From Cellulomonas hominis (lineage in GTDB: Bacteria; Actinomycetota; Actinomycetes; Actinomycetales; Cellulomonadaceae), in the NCBI RefSeq assembly GCF_901521055.1, contig NZ_CABEGA010000043.1, positions 1 through 36,317 of the forward strand: a stretch of DNA of 36,317 nucleotides, written 5' to 3'. The translations under genes were made by a program, and so were the position numbers. Each line of letters starts with the position of its first letter. Within the stretch, counting starts at the first letter, position 1. Shown one piece after another: positions 20,916 through 28,702 of this stretch. The notes under the pieces are model-generated. The model saw only the letters and a list, made by a program, of their open reading frames with translations. It made no database searches and was not told where the DNA came from.

Positions 20916-20969
20916 TGTCCGGTTTTCACCCGTTCATACCTGTCTGGGCCGAATTGCCCGGACTAGCCT
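20916..20969 (+). promoter_or_regulatory. Phased repeat block B2 and -10 element of the nucleotide-sugar cassette (site 6b)
   Basis: The 9-mers TGTCCGGTT, TTCACCCGT and TCATACCTG follow each other from 20916. Further on, CCGAATTGCCCGGAC leads into TAGCCT (20964-20969), a TANNNT -10 about 60 bp before the cytidylyltransferase ATG. CTAGCCTCGG here is identical to the sequence at the lhgO promoter. Confidence 0.5.
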
Positions 20970-21029
20970 CGGGACAGGTCGTGGGTGCATCGCGACCGAC
21001 CCCACGCCCCCCGCTTCCGAGGAGGAGCC

Positions 21030-21845
21030 ATGACCGCTGGCGACCTGACGCCCGCCGACATCCCGGTGGTGATCCTGTGCGGCGGCATGGGGACGCGCCT
21101 GCGCGAGGCGAGCGAGAAGCTGCCCAAGCCGCTGGTCGACATCGGCGGCCGGCCGATCCTCTGGCACATCATGAAGACCTACAGCGAGCACGGGTTCCGC
21201 AGGTTCGTGCTGGCCCTGGGCTACAAGAGCGACCTGATCAAGCAGTACTTCCTCGACTACCGGCACCTGACCTCGGACTTCACGCTCCGGCTCGGGTCCG
21301 CCGACGAGCCGGTGTTCCACAACACGTTCGGCCGCGAGGACTGGGAGATCACCTTCGTCGAGACCGGCCTCACCACCGCGACCGCCGCGCGCATCCGCCG
21401 GGTCGCGGACCACCTGGACGCCCCGCGGTTCGCCCTCACCTACGGCGACGGCATCGGCGACGTCGACATCACCGGCGCCCTGCGCCACCACGTGGACCAC
21501 GGCCTGCTCGGCACCCTCACGGGCGTGCACCCCTCCAGCCGGTACGGCGAGATGCGGGTCGAGGGCGAGACGGTCGTCGAGTTCAACGAGAAGCCCACCC
21601 TCGCCGACGGCTGGGTCAACGGCGGTTTCTTCGTCTTCGAGCGGGAGTTCGTCGACAAGTACCTCGACGACGACCCCGCGGTGATGCTCGAGAGCGCGCC
21701 GCTGCAGCAGCTCGCCCGGGACCGCCAGCTCTCCGTGTTCGAGCACGAGGGCTTCTGGATGGGCATGGACACGTTCCGCGACTGGACGGAGCTCAACGGC
21801 CTGTGGGACTCCGGCCGCGCCCCGTGGAAGATCTGGGAGGACTGA
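21030..21845 (+). CDS. rfbF: RfbF/DdhA-like glucose-1-phosphate cytidylyltransferase
   Basis: A 271-residue cytosolic nucleotidyltransferase that joins CTP and a hexose 1-phosphate (glucose in the known enzymes) to give a CDP-sugar. It has the pyrophosphorylase signature VILCGGMGTRL (14-24) and LPKPLVDIGGRPILWHIMK (31-49), both in the RfbF form, then GYKSDLIKQYF, WEITFVETGL and TYGDGIGDVDI (138-147, metal-binding aspartates). The end is unconserved. The ATG at 21030 has GAGGAG just upstream; an ATG at 20985 in the same frame lies in the leader. It starts a tightly packed four-gene operon. The close similarity to RfbF suggests CTP use, but the sugar is not proven. Confidence 0.85.
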   Translation: MTAGDLTPADIPVVILCGGMGTRLREASEKLPKPLVDIGGRPILWHIMKTYSEHGFRRFVLALGYKSDLIKQYFLDYRHLTSDFTLRLGSADEPVFHNTFGREDWEITFVETGLTTATAARIRRVADHLDAPRFALTYGDGIGDVDITGALRHHVDHGLLGTLTGVHPSSRYGEMRVEGETVVEFNEKPTLADGWVNGGFFVFEREFVDKYLDDDPAVMLESAPLQQLARDRQLSVFEHEGFWMGMDTFRDWTELNGLWDSGRAPWKIWED

Positions 21846-21849
21846 GCTC

Positions 21850-22878
21850 GTGCGCATCCTGGTCACCGGCACCGAGGGCTACCTCGGGAGCCTGCTCGCA
21901 CCGACGCTGCTGAGCCGCGGCGACGAGGTCACCGGCCTCGACACCGGCTACTACAAGAACGGCTGGCTCTACAACGGCGTGCGGGAGACCCCGCACACGC
22001 TGGTCAAGGACATCCGGCACGTCACTCCGGACGACCTGGTCGGGTTCGACGCCGTCGTGCACATGGCCGAGCTGTCCAACGACCCGATCGGCGACCGCAT
22101 CGGGGACGTCACCTACGACATCAACCACCACGGCTCTGTCGCGCTGGCCTCCGCGGCCAAGCGCGCCGGCGTCTCGCGGTTCGTCTACATGTCCTCGTGC
22201 AGCGTCTACGGCGTGGCCGACGGGACGGTCGACGAGACCAGCCCGACCGACCCGCAGACCGCCTACGCCCGGTGCAAGGCCCTGGTCGAGCGGGACGTCA
22301 CGGCGCTGGCGGACGACGACTTCTCGCCGACGTTCCTGCGCAACGCGACCGCGTTCGGCGCCTCGCCGCGGCAGCGGTTCGACATCGTGCTGAACAACCT
22401 GGCCGGCCTGGCGTGGACGACGCACCGCATCGCGATGACGTCCGACGGCACGCCCTGGCGCCCGCTCGTGCACGGCCTGGACATCGCCAAGGCGATCCGC
22501 GCGGTGCTCGACGCCCCCCGGGAGTCCGTGCACGCGCAGGTGCTGAACGTCGGCGCCGACTCGAACAACTACACGGTCCGGGAGATCGCGGAGACGGTCG
22601 GGGCCGAGTTCCCCGGCTGCGAGGTGTCCTTCGGCGAGCCGAGCGCCGACAACCGGTCCTACCGCGTGTCGTTCGCGAAGATCCGCGAAGTCCTGCCCGG
22701 CTACGAGACCGACTGGGACGCCGCCGCCGGCGCCGCCCAGCTGCACCGCGTGTTCGAGCAGATCGCGCTCGACACCGAGACGTTCACCGGGCGCGGCCAC
22801 ACCCGCCTGGCGCAGATCGAGCACCTGCTCAAGACCGGCCAGGTGGACCCCCAGCTCTTCTGGACGGTGAACCCGTGA
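21850..22878 (+). CDS. SDR-type NAD-dependent nucleotide-sugar epimerase/dehydratase
   Basis: A 342-residue extended short-chain dehydrogenase. It has the Rossmann motif VTGTEGYLGSLL (5-16), the serine segment YMSSCSVYG (113-121) and the catalytic Y-x3-K as YARCK (139-143). The family acts on nucleotide-sugar rings by epimerisation or 4,6-dehydration at an NAD-activated carbon. It lacks the start typical of CDP-glucose 4,6-dehydratase (GHTGFKGSWL), so it is not RfbG, although it follows an RfbF-like enzyme. The GTG at 21850 is 4 bases after the previous stop, and its end overlaps the next gene as GTGA. I infer that it works on the CDP-sugar from the first gene. Confidence 0.82.
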   Translation: MRILVTGTEGYLGSLLAPTLLSRGDEVTGLDTGYYKNGWLYNGVRETPHTLVKDIRHVTPDDLVGFDAVVHMAELSNDPIGDRIGDVTYDINHHGSVALASAAKRAGVSRFVYMSSCSVYGVADGTVDETSPTDPQTAYARCKALVERDVTALADDDFSPTFLRNATAFGASPRQRFDIVLNNLAGLAWTTHRIAMTSDGTPWRPLVHGLDIAKAIRAVLDAPRESVHAQVLNVGADSNNYTVREIAETVGAEFPGCEVSFGEPSADNRSYRVSFAKIREVLPGYETDWDAAAGAAQLHRVFEQIALDTETFTGRGHTRLAQIEHLLKTGQVDPQLFWTVNP

Positions 22879-23438
22879 AGTACACCCCGACCGCCGTCGA
22901 CGGCGTGATGATCGTCGACCTCGAGCTGCGCGGCGACGACCGCGGGTTCTTCGCCCGGACCTTCGACGTCACGGAGTTCGAGTCCCACGGCCTGGACACC
23001 ACCGTCGCGCAGGGCAACCTGTCGTTCAACCACCGGGCCGGGACGCTGCGGGGCCTGCACCGCCAGGTGCCGCCGTACGCCGAGGGCAAGCTGGTCCGCT
23101 GCACCGCCGGGTCGATCGTCGACGTGGCCGTGGACGTCCGGCCGGACTCCCCCACCTACGGCGCGCACGTCATGGTCGAGCTGTCGGCCGAGAACCGGCG
23201 GGCCCTGTTCATCCCGCCGTACGTGGCCCACGGCTACCAGACGCTGGTCGACGGCGCCGAGGTGGTCTACCAGGTCAGCGGGCCCTACGCCCCGGAGGGC
23301 GAGCAGGGCTTCCGGTACGACGACGCCGCGTTCGGCATCGCGTGGCCGCTGCCGGTCAGCGTGATCTCGGACAAGGACGCCGCCTGGCCGCTGGTCGACG
23401 CCGGCGCCCCCGAGGCCGCGCCGGAGATCGCGCGATGA
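22875..23438 (+). CDS. RmlC/RfbC-like nucleotide-sugar 3,5-epimerase
   Basis: A 187-residue cupin of the dTDP-4-dehydrorhamnose 3,5-epimerase family. The catalytic histidine is at position 62 in GTLRGLHRQ, exactly as in characterised RmlC. The second acid/base tyrosine is at 132 in EVVYQVSGPYAPE. IPPYVAHGYQTL and DSPTYGAHV are further family marks. The protein should epimerise a 4-keto-hexose nucleotide, here probably a CDP- rather than a dTDP-sugar, since no RmlA, RmlB or RmlD is nearby. The GTG at 22875 overlaps the upstream TGA, and its own stop overlaps the ATG of the next gene. Confidence 0.9.
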   Translation: MKYTPTAVDGVMIVDLELRGDDRGFFARTFDVTEFESHGLDTTVAQGNLSFNHRAGTLRGLHRQVPPYAEGKLVRCTAGSIVDVAVDVRPDSPTYGAHVMVELSAENRRALFIPPYVAHGYQTLVDGAEVVYQVSGPYAPEGEQGFRYDDAAFGIAWPLPVSVISDKDAAWPLVDAGAPEAAPEIAR

Positions 23439-24718
23439 TCGTCGTCGACTCGCTGCTCCGGGCGCGCCAGGCCGACGGGGCCCCGATCCGGGTGGCGCTC
23501 GTGGGCGCCGGGTTCATGGGCCGCGGGCTGGTCAACCAGATCGTCAACTCCGTGCCGGGCATGGACGTCGTCGCGATCGTCGCGCGCCGGCCGGAGCAGG
23601 GCGTGCGGGCGTACACCGAGGCCGGGCTGACCGGCGTGCTCGAGGTCGACTCCCCCGCGGCGCTCGCCCGGGCCGCCGCGTCCGGCACCCCCGCCGTGAC
23701 CGCCGACTACCGCGTGGCGATCGCGTCGGACGCCGTGGATGTCGTGGTCGACGTGACCGGCGCCGTCGAATTCGGCGCGCACGTCGCGCTCGCCTGCTTC
23801 GAGCACGGCAAGCACCTGGTGCTGATGAACGCCGAGGTGGACGCCACGGTCGGCGCCGAGCTCGCGCGCCTGGCCGACAAGGCCGGCGTCGTCTACACCG
23901 GCTGCGACGGCGACCAGCCCGGCGTGCAGATGAACCTGTACCGGTTCGTCCGCGGGCTCGGGCTCACGCCCCTGGTCGCCGGCAACATCAAGGGCCTGCA
24001 GGACGAGTACCGCACCCCCACCACGCAGAAGGCGTTCGCCGAGCGGTGGGGCCAGGACCCGCACATGGTCACGTCGTTCGCGGACGGCACGAAGGTCTCG
24101 GTCGAGCAGGCGCTGGTCGCCAACGCCACCGGCATGTCGGTGCACCGGCGCGGGATGCTCGGCATGGACCACGACGGCCACGTCGACGAGCTGACCACGC
24201 GGTACGACGTCGACGAGCTCCGCGCGCTCGGCGGGGCGGTGGACTACGTGGTCGGCGCGAGGCCGGGTCCCGGCGTGTACGTGCTCGCGACCCACGACGA
24301 CCCGAAGCAGCGGCACTACCTGGAGCTCTACAAGCTGGGCACCGGGCCGCTCTACTCGTTCTACCAGCCGTACCACCTGTGCCACTTCGAGGTGCCGAAC
24401 ACCATCGCGCGGGCGTTCCTGCTCGGCGACGCGACGATCCGCCCGCTCGGGGCGCCGAGCGTCGAGGTCGTCACGACCGCGAAGACCGACCTCGCGGCGG
24501 GCACGGTGCTGGACGCGCTGGGCGGGTACCACTACTACGGCCAGGCCGAGCGCGCGGACGTCACCCGCACCGAGCGGCTGCTGCCCGTCGGCGTGGCGGA
24601 GGGCTGCGTGCTGGTCCGCGACGTCCCGAAGGACGCGACGCTCACGTACGACGACGTCCGGCTCCCGGAGGGCCGGCTGGTCGACCAGCTCCGCGAGGCG
24701 CAGTCGGCCCTGGCCTGA
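23435..24718 (+). CDS. SAF-domain NAD(P)-dependent oxidoreductase (COG4091, homoserine-dehydrogenase-like)
   Basis: A 427-residue protein. It has a Rossmann domain at the N-terminus (VALVGAGFMGRGLVNQIV, fingerprint about residues 22-30), a middle region with LMNAEVDATVGAEL and GCDGDQPGVQMNLYRF, and a C-terminal SAF-like domain (GVAEGCVLVRDVPKDATLTY). This is the COG4091 predicted-homoserine-dehydrogenase family, members of which occur in sugar and antibiotic clusters as reductases of unproven substrate. There is no amino-acid biosynthesis gene here, so a role as the final 4-keto or branched-aldehyde reductase of the CDP-sugar is more likely. The ATG at 23435 overlaps the upstream stop (ATGA). 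A terminator and a large repeat array follow. Confidence 0.8.
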   Translation: MIVVDSLLRARQADGAPIRVALVGAGFMGRGLVNQIVNSVPGMDVVAIVARRPEQGVRAYTEAGLTGVLEVDSPAALARAAASGTPAVTADYRVAIASDAVDVVVDVTGAVEFGAHVALACFEHGKHLVLMNAEVDATVGAELARLADKAGVVYTGCDGDQPGVQMNLYRFVRGLGLTPLVAGNIKGLQDEYRTPTTQKAFAERWGQDPHMVTSFADGTKVSVEQALVANATGMSVHRRGMLGMDHDGHVDELTTRYDVDELRALGGAVDYVVGARPGPGVYVLATHDDPKQRHYLELYKLGTGPLYSFYQPYHLCHFEVPNTIARAFLLGDATIRPLGAPSVEVVTTAKTDLAAGTVLDALGGYHYYGQAERADVTRTERLLPVGVAEGCVLVRDVPKDATLTYDDVRLPEGRLVDQLREAQSALA

Positions 24719-24722
24719 CCGT

Positions 24723-24743
24723 CCGGCTTCGCGAAGCGGTCTT
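24723..24743 (+). terminator. Terminator of the nucleotide-sugar cassette
   Basis: CCGGCTT-CGCG-AAGCGG forms a hairpin of six pairs with one bulged G and a CGCG tetraloop, followed by TCTT. It starts 4 bases after the stop of the SAF oxidoreductase. Confidence 0.55.
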
Positions 24744-24744
24744 G

Positions 24745-24877
24745 GACTGCGCCCGCAGCACGGGACTGCGCCCGCAGCACGGGAGTGCGCCCGCTGCAGG
24801 GGGCGCAGTCCCGGCCGGCGGGCGCAGTCCCGGCCGGGGGGCGCAGTCCCGGCCGGCGGGCGCAGTCCGCGCCGGGA
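24745..24877. repeat. Mirrored 19-bp repeat array: three direct plus four inverted units
   Basis: Three units GACTGCGCCCGCAGCACGG (24745, 24764, 24783; the third with changes) are followed without a gap by four units GGCGCAGTCCCGGCCGGCG (24802, 24821, 24840, 24859). All seven are exactly 19 bp. The core GACTGCGCCC of the left arm is the reverse complement of GGGCGCAGTC in the right arm, so the array can fold into a long stem centred near 24801. Confidence 0.9.
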
Positions 24878-25091
24878 GCCGAGCGGGGCCGAGCCGCGGG
24901 CGGGCCCGGCGGGGGCGCGGACGGGCCGGCCGGAGCCGCCGGCGGGCGTCACCCGGATGCGCACCAGTTCACCCGGGACCGCCGGACAAATCGGACAAAT
25001 GCGCTCATAGACTCACGACCAGGAACGGGCCTGGGGTGGACGACCCGTCCCCCTGAGGCCCCACGACCGACGACACCGGGGAGGGGGATCC
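24878..25091 (+). promoter_or_regulatory. Leader and promoter region of the WbsX-Wzt/Wzm operon (site 7)
   Basis: After 70 bp of featureless GC-rich sequence there are two TCACCCGG words 20 bp apart (from about 24947 and 24968). Then comes a perfect 9-bp tandem repeat CGGACAAAT CGGACAAAT (24983-25000). TAGACT (25008-25013) is a good -10; the first CGGACA could serve as a -35 at 19 bp. The remaining 80 bp to the leader ORF show no strong structure. Confidence 0.55.
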
Positions 25092-25205
25092 GTGCCGGAG
25101 CCGACCGCCCCTGCCCCTGACGCCTCCTCCCCGCACCCGACCGCCCGCACCGGGCGCGGGACCGCCTGCCCCCAGGCGCCGCACGAAGGGCTGACCCGCC
25201 GATGA
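25092..25205 (+). CDS. Possible 37-residue leader peptide
   Basis: A GTG at 25092 with the excellent ribosome binding site GAGGGGGA (25081-25088) opens a 37-codon frame beginning VPEPTAPAPDASSPHPTART. It ends in a TGA (25203-25205) that overlaps the ATG of the WbsX gene as ATGA. The peptide is Pro/Ala-rich with no recognisable domain. It could be a real small protein or only a device that loads ribosomes for the weakly led downstream gene, since every other junction in this operon is coupled the same way. It may also be chance. Confidence 0.4.
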   Translation: MPEPTAPAPDASSPHPTARTGRGTACPQAPHEGLTRR

Positions 25206-26365
25206 GCACGAACGCCAGCGACCTGCGCGCCCGCGCCGTGTCGTTCTACCTGCCCCAGTTCCACCCGGTGCCGGAGAACGACGCGTGGTGGGGCCCCGGC
25301 TTCACCGAGTGGACCAACGCCGCGAAGGCACGCCCGCTGTTCCGGGGGCACGACCAGCCGCACCTGCCGGCCGACCTCGGGTTCTACGACCTGCGGATGC
25401 CCGAGGCCCGGGAGGCGCAGAGCGACCTGGCGCAGCGGTACGGCGTCGAGGCGTTCGTGTACTGGCACTACTGGTTCGGCGGCGGCCGGCGCATCCTCGA
25501 GCGGCCGTTCACCGAGGTCCTGGCGTCGGGCGCCCCGTCCGTGAAGTTCTGCCTGGCCTGGGCGAACCAGACGTGGAGCGGCATCTGGCACGGCGCCAGC
25601 GACCGCATCCTGATGGAGCAGACCTACCCGGGGCCCGAGGACGAGCAGCGGCACTTCGACACCCTGCTGCCGGCGTTCCGCGACGAGCGGTACCTGCGCG
25701 TCGACGACCGGCCGGTGTTCTACGTGTTCCGGCCCGAGGACCTGCCGGACGCCGCGGCGTTCGTCGACCGGTGGCAGGGCATGGCCCGCGCGGCCGGCCT
25801 GCCCGGGCTGTACCTGGTGGCCGAGGTGTCGGACCTGCTCGGGCGCGGCCCGCGGTACACCGACGTGGACGCCGCCGGGTTCGACGCGGGCGTCTACATG
25901 CGGATCCCGGCGCGGACCACCCGCGCCGACGTGCTGCGGATGCGGGTGGGACGCAAGCTCGGCCGCCCGGAGATCTACCCGCACGCAGCCGACTTCCAGC
26001 CCGCGCCCGCCGGCATCTCCGAGAACCTGCAGCCGTGCGTGTACCCGAGCTGGGACAACACGCCGCGCTCGGGCACCCGGGGGCTGGTGGTCACCGGCTC
26101 GACCCCGGAGCTGTTCCGGCGGCACGTGCGGCAGGCCGTCGACACGCTGCAGGACCGCCCGGCCGCCGAGCGGCTGCTGTGGGTCAAGTCGTGGAACGAG
26201 TGGGCCGAGGGCAACTACCTGGAGCCGGACCTCGAGCACGGCCACGGCTGGCTGGAGGCCCTGCGGGACGGGCTGAGCGGCACCAGCACGCTCACCACGG
26301 AGCCGGCGCGGGTGCTCACGCCGACCCCGGCGCTCGCCCCGACGGACGGGGTCGCGCATGGCTGA
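25202..26365 (+). CDS. WbsX-family glycan protein (GH99-like domain)
   Basis: A 387-residue protein of the WbsX family, found in O-antigen and rhamnan/capsule clusters and related to the GH99 endo-mannosidase fold. Family marks are SFYLPQFHPVPENDAWWG, GFTEWTNAAKARPLF, VEAFVYWHYWFGGGRRILERP, FCLAWANQTWSGIW and, near the end, VKSWNEWAEGNYLEPD, which carries the paired acidic residues. Whether such proteins are glycosyltransferases or glycosidases is not settled. There is no signal peptide, so it acts in the cytosol. The ATG at 25202 follows the leader ORF by overlap, and its own end overlaps the next gene by 8 bases. First main gene of the export operon. Confidence 0.87.
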   Translation: MSTNASDLRARAVSFYLPQFHPVPENDAWWGPGFTEWTNAAKARPLFRGHDQPHLPADLGFYDLRMPEAREAQSDLAQRYGVEAFVYWHYWFGGGRRILERPFTEVLASGAPSVKFCLAWANQTWSGIWHGASDRILMEQTYPGPEDEQRHFDTLLPAFRDERYLRVDDRPVFYVFRPEDLPDAAAFVDRWQGMARAAGLPGLYLVAEVSDLLGRGPRYTDVDAAGFDAGVYMRIPARTTRADVLRMRVGRKLGRPEIYPHAADFQPAPAGISENLQPCVYPSWDNTPRSGTRGLVVTGSTPELFRRHVRQAVDTLQDRPAAERLLWVKSWNEWAEGNYLEPDLEHGHGWLEALRDGLSGTSTLTTEPARVLTPTPALAPTDGVAHG

Positions 26366-27494
26366 CCGCACCGACGCGCCGCCCCTGCGGATCGCGATGC
26401 TGTCGTACTACCTGCCGTCGGGCAGCAAGATCGGCGTCGGCTTCCAGGCGCACGAGCTCGCGACCGAGCTGGCCCGCCGCGGGCACCACGTCGACATGTT
26501 CAGCGACTGCCCGCCGGTGCCGGGCGCGGAGTACGGCCACCGGCACGTCGCGATGTCCGGCTCGCTGCGCACGTTCCGGTTCGCGAGCGCGCTGCGCCGG
26601 CAGGACTACAGCGGCTACGACGTGCTGCACGCGCACGGCGACGACTACTGGATGTGGCGCCGCCGCGCGCCGCTGCACCTCCGCACGGTGCACGGCTCGT
26701 GCTTCGAGGAGGCCCGGCACATCCGCGGCGCCAAGGAGAAGCTGCGCATGCTGCTGCTCGGGTTCAGCGAGGTGCTGGCGTCCTTCGTCGCCGACCGCGT
26801 CGTGGTCGTCTCCCCGCAGACCCGGCGCTGGGTGCCGCGCTCGCACGACGTCATCCCCAACGGCGTCGACACCACCCGGTTCACCCCGGGCGACGACGCG
26901 GGCCGCACCGAGCACCCCGTGATCCTGTTCGTCGGCACCTGGCACGGCCGCAAGCGCGGCAAGGACCTGGCGGCGGCGTTCGTCGAGCACGTCCGGCCGC
27001 GCGTCGAGGGCGCCGAGCTGTGGATGGTCACGCGCGACGCCCCGGTCGACCCCGGCCCGGGCATCAAGGTCCTGGGCCGGCTGTCCGACGCCGAGCTCGC
27101 CGACGCGTACCGGCGCGCGTGGGTGTTCTGCCTGCCGTCCTCGTACGAGGGCTTCGGCATCCCCTACGCCGAGGCGATGGCGAGCGGCCTGCCGGTCGTC
27201 GCGACCCCGAACGTCGGCGCCCGGTACGTCAGCGACGAGGGCCGCGCCGCGGTGCTCGCCGAGCTCGACGACCTGGGGCCGGCGCTGGCCGACCTGCTGC
27301 TGGACGGGCACCGCCGCGCGGAGCTCGCCGCCGCCGGGCTCGCCCGGTCCCGCACGTTCTCCCTGACCGCCGTCGCCGACGCGTACGAGCGCCTGTACCG
27401 CCGTCCGGCCCGGGGCACCCCGCCCCGGTCGTCCGCGACCACCCGCACCACCGCCGCACCCGCCGGCCGACCCGCCCCTGAGGAGCGTTCATGA
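26358..27494 (+). CDS. Family 4 glycosyltransferase
   Basis: A 378-residue GT-B retaining glycosyltransferase. The N-domain starts LRIAMLSYYLPSGSKIGVGF (donor-loop glycine-rich) and continues VLHAHGDDYWMW and VVVVSPQTRRWVP. The linker VIPNGVDTTRFTP is typical. The C-domain has ILFVGTWHGRKRGKDLA (phosphate-binding K/R) and the E-x7-E motif within SSYEGFGIPYAEAMASGLPV. The last 35 residues are a Thr/Pro/Ala-rich tail. The ATG at 26358 overlaps the WbsX stop, and its stop overlaps the wzt ATG. A cytosolic step of chain assembly before export by the adjacent Wzt/Wzm is the natural reading. Confidence 0.9.
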   Translation: MADRTDAPPLRIAMLSYYLPSGSKIGVGFQAHELATELARRGHHVDMFSDCPPVPGAEYGHRHVAMSGSLRTFRFASALRRQDYSGYDVLHAHGDDYWMWRRRAPLHLRTVHGSCFEEARHIRGAKEKLRMLLLGFSEVLASFVADRVVVVSPQTRRWVPRSHDVIPNGVDTTRFTPGDDAGRTEHPVILFVGTWHGRKRGKDLAAAFVEHVRPRVEGAELWMVTRDAPVDPGPGIKVLGRLSDAELADAYRRAWVFCLPSSYEGFGIPYAEAMASGLPVVATPNVGARYVSDEGRAAVLAELDDLGPALADLLLDGHRRAELAAAGLARSRTFSLTAVADAYERLYRRPARGTPPRSSATTRTTAAPAGRPAPEERS

Positions 27495-28699
27495 CCGACG
27501 TCGCCATCCGCGCGAGCGGGGTGAGCAAGCACTACAAGATCGCCGCGAACGACGACAAGCCGTCGACCGCGGCGGAGGCCCTGGTGCACCGGCTCCGGCA
27601 CCCCATGGAGCGTCAGCACTTCGAGGAGTTCCGCGCGCTGGACGACGTGGGCTTCGAGATCCCCTGGGGCGAGGCCGTCGGCATCCTGGGCCGCAACGGC
27701 GCCGGGAAGTCGACGCTGCTCAAGCTGCTGACCCGCGTCGCCGCCCCGACCCACGGCCGCATCGAGCTCGGCGGCCGCGTCGGCTCGCTGCTGGAGGTCG
27801 GCACCGGGTTCCACCCCGAGCTGACCGGCCGGGAGAACGTGTACCTCAACGGCACGCTGCTCGGGATGCGGAAGTCGGAGATCAAGCGCCGGTTCGACGA
27901 GATCGTGGCGTTCTCCGGCGTCGAGAAGTTCCTCGACACCCCGGTGAAGCGGTACTCGTCGGGCATGTACGTGCGGCTCGCGTTCGCGGTCGCGGCCCAC
28001 CTCGACACGGAGATCCTCGCGATCGACGAGGTGCTGGCCGTCGGCGACGCGGAGTTCCAGGCCAAGTGCATCGACCGGATGAAGACGGTCGCCGCCGAGG
28101 GCCGGACGGTCCTGTACGTCAGCCACCAGATCCAGACCGTGAAGGCCCTCTGCACGACCGCCCTGTACCTGGAGCACGGCGGGCTGGTCATGCACGGCGA
28201 CGTGGACGACGCCATCGAGCTCTACCAGACCAGCCGGGACCGCGCGGCGCTCAGCCAGACGGACATCGACCGGCGCCCCGGCACCGGCGAGCTGCGGATC
28301 ACGTCCGCGACGATCTCGAGCCCGCTCTACCGGACGGTCGAGTCGAAGACCATCGAGTTCCTGGTCAACGCGAACCCCGACTACATCGGCAAGTACTTCG
28401 TCTCCTGCCACGTGAACGACCGGCACGGCACGACGATCCTGCAGTGCGACTCCCGCGTCACCGGCCTGTGGCTGGACCCGGCGCAGGAGCAGAAGATCGC
28501 GCTGACCATCAACGGCCCCTGGCTCAAGCCCGGCGAGTACTCCGTGGACCTGTACGTCTGCTCCTCCGGCGTGCTGGACGCGTTCGAGGGCGCCGGCCGG
28601 TTCGAGATCCACCCGGTGCTGCCGTACCCGCAGGCCGTGTCCGACGAGGGGCTCGACGCCGGTCTCGTCCTCGCCGACTTCGACTACGAGAGGCGCTGA
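27491..28699 (+). CDS. wzt: Polysaccharide-export ABC transporter ATP-binding protein (Wzt type)
   Basis: A 402-residue ATPase that powers export of undecaprenyl-linked polysaccharide (or teichoic acid) through its partner Wzm. It has Walker A GRNGAGKST (67-75), the signature YSSGM (155-159), Walker B LAIDE (176-180) and the TagH/Wzt family segment VGSLLEVGTGFHPELTGREN. The C-terminal 150 residues (about 250-402, ITSATISSPLYRTVES onward) form a Wzt-C-like beta sandwich. In Gram-negative Wzt this domain binds the chain terminus and sets substrate specificity, so its presence predicts a specific end-modified glycan. ATGA overlap upstream; the permease follows after 3 bases. Confidence 0.95.
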   Translation: MTDVAIRASGVSKHYKIAANDDKPSTAAEALVHRLRHPMERQHFEEFRALDDVGFEIPWGEAVGILGRNGAGKSTLLKLLTRVAAPTHGRIELGGRVGSLLEVGTGFHPELTGRENVYLNGTLLGMRKSEIKRRFDEIVAFSGVEKFLDTPVKRYSSGMYVRLAFAVAAHLDTEILAIDEVLAVGDAEFQAKCIDRMKTVAAEGRTVLYVSHQIQTVKALCTTALYLEHGGLVMHGDVDDAIELYQTSRDRAALSQTDIDRRPGTGELRITSATISSPLYRTVESKTIEFLVNANPDYIGKYFVSCHVNDRHGTTILQCDSRVTGLWLDPAQEQKIALTINGPWLKPGEYSVDLYVCSSGVLDAFEGAGRFEIHPVLPYPQAVSDEGLDAGLVLADFDYERR

Positions 28700-28702
28700 C
28701 CC

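Noticed and set aside
21850..22878. CDP-glucose 4,6-dehydratase (RfbG)
   Set aside because: It follows an RfbF-like gene but lacks the RfbG N-terminal signature; only a general SDR nucleotide-sugar enzyme can be supported.
24745..24877. Possible CRISPR array
   Set aside because: Units are 19 bp with no spacers between them, half are inverted, and no cas gene is present.
24947..24976. Canonical PHO box upstream of the export operon
   Set aside because: The words look like GTTCACC units, but the spacing is about 20 bp and not 11 bp, so I do not annotate it as PhoP-specific.
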